Position numbers and translations under genes: made by a program. DNA of 64,000 nucleotides from Glandiceps talaboti (Eukaryota; Hemichordata; Enteropneusta; Spengelidae), in the NCBI RefSeq assembly GCF_964340395.1, contig NC_135552.1, positions 1,954,517-2,018,516 of the forward strand, given 5' to 3'. Below, piece after piece: positions 62,874 through 64,000 of the stretch. The notes under the pieces were generated by a model, which searched no databases, had not been told where the DNA came from, and worked only from the letters and a program-made list of their open reading frames with translations. Position 1 is the first letter of the stretch, and every line of letters starts with the position of its first letter.

Positions 62874-64000
62874 GTAAGTCACATTTAGTTGGCTTCAGTG
62901 TACCCTCTAAGTCACAGTTAGTTGGCCTTGATTCAGTGTACCCTCTAAGTCACAACTAGTTGGCTTCAGTGTACCCACTAAGTCACAATTAGTTGGCTTC
63001 AGTGTACCCTCTAAGTCACAACTAGTTGGCTTCAGTGTACCCACTAAGTCACAATTAGTTGGCTTCAGCGTACCCTTTAAGTCACAATTAGTTGGCTTCA
63101 TTTTACCCTCTAAGTCACAGTTAGTTGGCTTCAGTGTACCCTCTAAGTCACAATTATTTGGCTTCAGTGTACCCTCTAAGTCATAGTTAGTTGGCTTCAG
63201 TGTACCCTCTAAGTCACAATTATTTGGCTTCAGTGTACCCTCTAAGTCATAGTTAGTTGGCTTCAGTGTACCCTCTAAGTCACAATTATTTGGCTTCAGT
63301 GTACCCTCTAAGTCATAGTTAGTTGGCTTCAGTGTACCCTCTAAGTCACAATTATTTGGCTGCAGTGTACCCTCTAAGTCATAGTTAGTTGGCTTCAGTG
63401 TACCCTCTAAGTCATAGTTAGTTGGCTTCAGTGTACCCTCTAAGTCACAACTAGTTGGCTTCAGTGTACCCTCTAAGTCACAACTAGTTGGCTTCAGTGT
63501 ACCCTCTAAGTCACAGTTAGTTGGCCCTGAGTCAATGTACTCTCTAAGTCACAACTAGTTGGCTTCAGTGTACCCACTAAGTCACAGTTAGTTGGCCTTG
63601 ATTCAGTGTACCCACTAAGTCACAGTTAGTTGGCTTCAGTGTACCCACTAAGTCACAGTTAGTTGGCTTCAGTGTACCCACTAAGTCACAATTAGTTGGC
63701 CTTGATTCAGTGTACCCTCTAAGTCACAGTTAGTTGGCTTCAGTGTACCCACTAAGTCACAGTTAGTTGGCCTTGATTCAGTGTACCCTCTAAGTCACAA
63801 CTAGTTGGCTTCAGTGTACCCACTAAGTCACAATTAGTTGTCCTTGATTCAGTGTACCCACTATTAAAGTCACAGTTAGTTGGCCTTGATTCAGTGTACC
63901 CTCTAAGTCACAGTTAGTTGGCCTTGATTCAGTGTACCCACTAAGTCACAGTTAGTTGGCTTCAGTGTACCCTCTAAGTCACAATTAGTTGTTTACAAAT
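62874..64000. repeat. 33/37-bp minisatellite starting at the exon F donor, cut by window end
   Basis: Core TAAGTCACAATTAGTTGGCT then TCAGTGTACCCTC. Period is 33 bp, or 37 bp when TTGGCTTCAG is replaced by TTGGCCTTGATTCAG. About 32 copies are visible. The first monomer begins with the authentic splice donor GTAAGTCACA of exon F. Later copies have C in place of the donor G (CTAAGTCACA), so the GT is lost. Variants: ACAATTAG/ACAGTTAG/ACAACTAG/ATAGTTAG and CCCTCT/CCCACT. It continues beyond the window. Confidence 0.97.

Noticed and set aside
62907-63101. - strand frame with repeated LKPTNCDL peptide
   Set aside because: Translation of the 33-bp repeat (11 codons per unit), with no other support.

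Overview
The window looks like one internal slice of a single metazoan gene: the p97/VCP cofactor p47 (NSFL1C, family of yeast Shp1), on the + strand. Six coding exons (529-665, 16974-17078, 18702-18779, 43555-43717, 56694-56803, 62736-62873) join in one uninterrupted frame, each with AG before and GT after, to give 243 residues. They run from the last helix of the N-terminal UBA domain through the acidic linker, the first SHP-like motif and the SEP domain to the second SHP motif. The start codon and the rest of UBA lie left of the window; the C-terminal UBX domain lies right of it. Coding sequence is 731 bp, about 1% of the window.

The rest is intron, and roughly three quarters of the window is tandem repeat. 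Every intron carries its own minisatellite family: 46 bp (1-422), 37 bp (868-1683), 41 bp (1825-10356), short 38- and 46-bp arrays near 14.2-14.7 kb, 38/42 bp (17185-18150), 57 bp (19200-43431, about 425 copies), 77 bp (43765-46008 and 47590-50297), 44 bp (52244-56465), 28 bp (59645-62506) and 33/37 bp (62874 to the window end). Several show higher-order duplications of kilobase blocks at whole-monomer offsets.

Transposable elements sit between or inside the arrays: three members of one hairpin-ended, microsatellite-containing family (about 11773-13009, 15056-16026, 50925-51904) resembling Helentron-associated 'pearl'/HINE elements; a LINE 3' fragment on the - strand (50298-52243) split by one of them; a 1.58-kb hAT-like element inserted in the 77-bp array (46009-47589) with a 6-bp target duplication; and a TTAA-flanked 2.7-kb element with terminal inverted repeats (56830-59539).

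The organism is an intron-rich animal, most plausibly a marine invertebrate given the repeat types, but the sequence alone does not fix the phylum. No bacterial gene, rRNA, tRNA or CRISPR was recognised. The long open frames in the 57-bp array are by-products of a repeat length divisible by three, not genes. The most unusual features are the extreme repeat load of one housekeeping gene, an array that starts at a real splice donor, and arrays carrying hundreds of splice-donor-like sequences.
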